NCBI RefSeq assembly: GCF_023856365.1
Contig: NC_064554.1
Span: 11,880,801-11,944,800, forward strand
Source of the DNA: Brienomyrus brachyistius
Lineage: Eukaryota; Chordata; Actinopteri; Osteoglossiformes; Mormyridae
Direction of reading: 5' to 3'
Length of the DNA: 64,000 bases
Positions 59,683 through 64,000 of the stretch are shown here, piece after piece; the stretch's first letter is position 1; the number at the start of each line of letters is the position of its first letter. A program made the translations under genes and the position numbers. The notes below the pieces were generated by a model. That model was not told the DNA's origin, made no database searches, and saw nothing but the letters and a program-made list of their open reading frames with translations.

Positions 59683-59692
59683 TTTATATACA
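59683..59692 (-). promoter_or_regulatory. TATA box, copy C
   Basis: TGTATATAAA on the minus strand, same spacing as in the other copies. Confidence 0.7.
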
Positions 59693-59879
59693 CAATCTTC
59701 TATGACCTCACTGACTGGCAAATGATCTTATCAGTTGTTGCATTCTAGAATGTGACATCAAAAAGGGCCCAGCTTCACAAATGCATCTGTAATTTTGTTG
59801 TTTTTTAAAACTAAGACAGGATTGTTGGCCAGTACTTAAAATCAATTTCGGTGATTTTTGAGAAAACATTCCTCGGGGG

Positions 59880-59995
59880 GGGGGCATATGAAAATAGCAG
59901 TGCCCTAACGAAATGTTGCCAGTTGTTGTTGGCTGGTTCTTGTCCTGGTGCCCCCTGTCCTCCTCCTGGTTGGTCCAAAAGGAAGAGTCAGTGGC
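59880..59995 (-). pseudogene. Truncated remnant of the tandem gene family, upstream of copy C
   Basis: Same join as the remnant near 56165-56280: catatgaaaatagcagtgcc fused to the gene-derived gttgccagttgttgttggct on the plus strand. It shows that copies B and C share a duplicated upstream block that copy A lacks. Confidence 0.7.
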
Positions 59996-60059
59996 GGAAC
60001 AACTGCACACACGGCCCCGGGGCAAAACACCGATCTGGCCCCCCCTCCCCACACGCACA

Positions 60060-61715
60060 TATGTATGTGGCAGCGCTGAAACAAGTTTTAAAGTGTAGGT
60101 GCAGGATCACAAAAAACTTAACGAGAGAATTCGACTGTGACTCACAATAACTATAGTTTTAGTGGCTAAATTGCATTTTCTACGCCTTTTCAGACAGTAG
60201 GAGATTTGTTTGGCTCTGCCTAGAAATCTTTTACGCAATTTAGACAGCACAGAATCATTAACCTACTTTAACACATTTATTTATATAACCACATATTTCC
60301 CACATTTTGACATCAGTGAGGCAGTGAAGATACAGTCTCTTTATTTCTTGACACCAACCCTCCCCATTAATCCAGGCTTGGGACCGGCGCCTCGTTGAGC
60401 TGGCTTGCTCCCTTAAGTGGCTGAGATAGGCTAAACGATATACATATTTACAAAGACTACAATAAAACATCCTGAAATATTTAGTCTAACAAAACACAGT
60501 TTAAAGAAGGTAGCCTACCTGGCGAAATTGCAAACAAACAAATTAAAAGGCCCACTGCATATAATCGGACTATATCCAAGCAGTTTTTAAGAACGTAGCC
60601 TACATGGTGAAATTGAATTACTTTCTGGACCAACAAACGCAACCAGGCATGGACATTATGCATCTTCCTAGTTTTGATGTATATCGGCAGACGGATGAGC
60701 TCGTTAGGCAGCCCTTAGGTACTACCCATCATGCACTGCAGTATTTCTGCAAATTCCTCAAACGGAAAACCATTAAATACAAAAGGAACATCTTAGTTTG
60801 ACTTCAAAAGTTGGTTTACAAGTTTGCTATAGCGATTTTAGAGATTTCTTTTCTAAAAAATTATACCATACACCCACCATAATAAGAATGTATAGAAAAA
60901 TGAAAGGTATATAAAATCGCAAGTCATAGGCATTGTGTTCTAGCTGTAAAGAGCTATGGGGAAATTTTATCAGTATCACTTTATGTGTAGGTTATTTAGT
61001 ATATGGGAGGGTTCTCTTTTTGCTGGTCGAAGAGCCCTCTACGATCCGGGGAATAATCTATTAAATATGAAATTACTCAAGGCAGCAGAAAAGGTCCAAC
61101 CTCATAAGAAATGCAAAAAGCTGTTGTATCTTTATAAAATGAACAACATAAAAATATTTAGTTGCGCTCTTAAACTTTACATTCTAAGTTATTAAGAATT
61201 TTTAGCATTGCAGTATTTTAAGATACTGATTTTGCTGCCGAAAATTTTTCATCATAGTTTTCGTCAATGACCTACATAAACCAACGATAACTACATAAAA
61301 ATGATTTCGCGAGGCCTAAGATCATGATGAAGTGTATTGACACTTTCATCAACGAATAAAAACGAGACAAAAATGTTTGCCAGAGACGAGATCCAATCAA
61401 AACCATTGAAGTTCGCATACAGGGGTATTCAACTAAAAGGGGTCCAGTTAGAGAAAAAAAGGCAAAGGTCCGGTAGATCATAATGTCTTACTATTTAGTA
61501 TGATATATATTTAAGTAGCCTATTAGTTGTACCAACATTGCAATATCAAATTAATTCAGTACAATTCAAAAACATTTTCCACAATATTTATTGTCACGTG
61601 ACATGGAATTGGAATTGTTCAGGTATTGTGGGACATCAAGTAACGTGGGACAGTTCATCTAAGACAAGTTTATTTCCTGGCTAAAGTAGATCCAATTAGA
61701 ATAGTTGTTATTGGG
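60060..61715. other. No gene seen
   Basis: AT-rich sequence with short motif-free ORFs; duplication with the array ends near 60003. Confidence 0.5.
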
Positions 61716-61722
61716 AGCTGGT

Positions 61723-62003
61723 CAGGGATGGATTATGGGTTGTGTGGGCCCCTGGGCAAAACGTTCGCGAGGGCCCCCCACCACCACAATTCAAGGGCCC
61801 TTGGCAGCCAAACGCCCTCCCTATAGGGTCAGGGGCCCTTGTAGGCAGAGGATCAAAGAATGTAGGCCCTCTATAATAGACAAACGAAAATACATTGTTG
61901 ATAAGCGTTGCAAATTGTTTTGGGCTAGGGGTCCCACGGGCCCCCTGCATCCCAAGGGCCCCTGGGCAGCGGCCCCGCTGGCCCGGTCCGTAATCTGTCC
62001 CTG
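61723..62003. mobile_element. hAT-type MITE, GGGCCC-rich
   Basis: Begins CAGGGATGGATTA and ends with the inverse of CAGGGACAGATTA, flanked by a perfect 8-bp duplication GAGCTGGT at 61715-61722 and 62004-62011. Rich in gggcccc and ccctgggca. No coding region. Confidence 0.85.
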
Positions 62004-62254
62004 GAGCTGGTATACAAAGCACATGATCGGAAAAACGTGATTTTATCAGAGTCAGAGTTCAGCGCGAGCCAAGCATCTTGCAGGAACGTCCCTCAAAAAT
62101 TGCAGCGTAAGCTGAATGACATATGCTTTTGATTGCATTGATATGCGAATGACATCGGGATTCCGTAGGAGGTTAACGAGTGGATGAGCTGGGCATGACA
62201 TACTGCACTTTTCATCAAATGTTTTGGATTTTTTAAGCAATTTTAAAAGTTTTT

Positions 62255-62400
62255 TTTTTCAAACTGGGGTTTATTCGGGGTACGAAGCAGAAACATAGAA
62301 TCACACCATCAATCCACAGAAGATCCACACAATTCACAATGACGGACAAGGGTAACAGGTCAGACCAGGACTTAAATACACAAAGACTAACAGTGTAGTT
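62255..62400 (-). mobile_element. Fragment related to the solo LTR at 848-1145
   Basis: ctggggtttattcgg, aatgacggacaagg and agaccaggacttaaat parallel the 3' part of the LTR at 930-1030. Its other boundary is not clear. Confidence 0.5.
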
Positions 62401-62559
62401 GTTACTACTACTTCTAATCCTTTCTTTCCTACTCTATCCAATCCTCTTTCTCTCACACCGTCACTGTAGACATGTGCCTTAGACCTATCCCAGTCCACTT
62501 ATCTTTTAGATCTAGAAGATCTCATCCAACATCCAGGCGCCGCACACCCAGTAATCTTG

Positions 62560-64000
62560 TCTACCCTCCCATAACACCCCAGTCCCAGTGAAGCGTGTTG
62601 GGTGGTCTCTGGAACTGCCAGTCTGCTGTAAAGAAGGCTGATTTCATTTCCGCCCTTGCTTCACACCACTCTCTTGACTTTCTGGCTCTGACTGAGACCT
62701 GGATATCCCCTGACAACTCGGCTACTCCGGCAGCTCTCTCGTCTGCTTATGCTTTCTCTCACTCTCCTCGCCAGACTGGCAGGGGCGGTGGCACAGGTCT
62801 GTTGCTATCTCGGAACTGGTGCTACTCACCCCTCTCTCTGCCCCATCTCAACATTTCATCCTTTGAATTCCATGGAGTTGCTGTTTCCTCTCCATTCAAT
62901 ATTCTGATCATTGTTGTCTACCGCCCTCCTGGCCCCCTAGGCTACTTTCTAGAGGAACTCGATACTCTCCTCAGTCTCTTCCCCACTGACGACACCTCTC
63001 TCATTCTCCTTGGTGACTTCAACCTCCCCCATGACAAGCTCCTCTCTTCTGGTCTTCTCCCTTTTCTCGACTCCTTCTCTCTAACATCCAACAACTGCTC
63101 TCCCACACACAAAGGAGGTAACGTCTTTGACCTGGTTTTCAGCCGTCCCTCCCCAGCTATTGACATCACTTCTACTCCTCTACATATTTCTGATCACCAC
63201 TTTGTATCCTTTACCATTGCCCTACCCGTCTTGCCCAATCCCGGTTTTCAACATTTCTTGCCCACTAGACCAAACCTCCACTCTGTGTCCCCTTCTTCTG
63301 TTGCTTCCTGCACCCTGTCTTACCTTCCTGACCTTGACTTCTTTTCCTCCCTGGCACTGGAGTCTGCAACTGATACTCTCATCTCCTCACTTTCCACATC
63401 CTTGGACTAACTCTGCCCGCTGTCTTCCAAACCTAGGAAAACTCGCCCTGCTCCTTGGCTGTCAGCTGCATTACGCACCAACTGAAGAGAATTGCGGGTA
63501 GCAGAGAGGACGTGGAAGAAATCTAAGCTTGATGCAGATCTGTCTTCCTACCTTACTCTGCTATCCAAATTCTCTTCAGACGTGACTGCAGCTAAAACTA
63601 CCTTTTACAAAGAAAAACTAGAATTATCCTCACGAGATCCTCGCAAACTCCATAACATCTTTTCATCACTACTCAACCCTCCACCACCTTCTGCTCCCTC
63701 CTCCCTGACTGCTGAAGATTTTGCCAACTTCTTTGCCGAGAAGATTGACAGAATCTGTCAGACATTCTCTCGCTCATCCACTACACTACACACTAAGGAT
63801 TTCCCTCCCCCCTCACTGGCCCAGTTTTCCAGTCTTACGGCAGATGAGATCATGAAAGTCATCTCATCTTCCAATCCTACCACCTGCCCACTTGATCCAA
63901 TCCCCTCCACATTGCTTCAGACAATCTCTATAGACCTTCTCCCCTTCATCGCCACTATCATTAATGGCTCCATAACTTCCGGTCATGTACCAACAGTATT
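62560..64000 (+). mobile_element. L2-like LINE, endonuclease and start of reverse transcriptase, runs off the window
   Basis: The frame 62595-63410 is an apurinic-type endonuclease domain: LALTETWIS, GRGGGTGLLLS, VVYRPPG, LLGDFNLP and SDHHFVSFT match its catalytic blocks. A frameshift near 63400 and stops follow, then the RT start appears at about 63865 (SSNPTTCPLDPIPSTLLQ). The element is degraded and its 3' part is outside the window. Confidence 0.85.

Overview
The window looks like vertebrate, most likely ray-finned fish, nuclear DNA. Genes are split into many short exons with GT-AG introns. Vertebrate ccp110 and a gonadotropin receptor gene are present. CYP2K-like exons and tRNA-derived SINEs, Tc1, hAT, Harbinger, CR1/L2 and L1-like elements typical of fish genomes fill much of the rest. 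The exact species cannot be read from the sequence; the repeat set would fit an early-branching teleost, which is inference.

Layout. 0.6-3.7 kb is a nest of retroelements inside a decayed LINE. 4-12 kb has no gene I can support, but holds promoter-like patches (a CRE at 8.35 kb, a CpG-richer patch near 10 kb, an RFX X-box at 11.94 kb, an ETS/E-box cluster at 12.5 kb). 13.2-14.6 kb is a small five-exon gene for a secretory-pathway protein ending in KDEL. 16.7-22.8 kb is ccp110 (13 coding exons, 686 residues by my splicing). 22.8-29.1 kb is intergenic with a Tc1 relic and two minisatellites. 29.1-40.5 kb is a complete ten-exon follicle-stimulating hormone receptor gene (673 residues) whose introns carry three minisatellites. 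42.3-44.4 kb is an L1-like LINE relic, and 45.6-45.9 kb is a telomere-like repeat. 47.1-49.4 kb is a broken CYP2K-like gene with an inverted internal exon; its missing first exon type lies in the opposite orientation at 52.9-53.1 kb inside a split SINE. 49.5-51.9 kb is a 1-kb LTR-like element holding a Harbinger-type element that in turn holds a hAT. 53.6-60 kb carries three tandem copies of an intronless, TATA-driven gene family that I do not recognise, plus two truncated remnants. 61.7-64 kb holds a hAT MITE and an L2-like LINE running off the edge.

The main biological points are these. The FSH receptor lacks the normally invariant sulfated tyrosine of the hinge. The CYP2K locus is scrambled, with an exon caught inside a SINE. 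The tandem family at 53-60 kb encodes proteins with a basic N-terminus, a 14-residue acidic Pro/Glu repeat that varies in copy number, and a cationic amphipathic C-terminal segment; it is the best candidate for something undescribed. All exon boundaries were assigned by reading splice sites and reading phase by eye, and family names come from recognised protein motifs, not from a database search.
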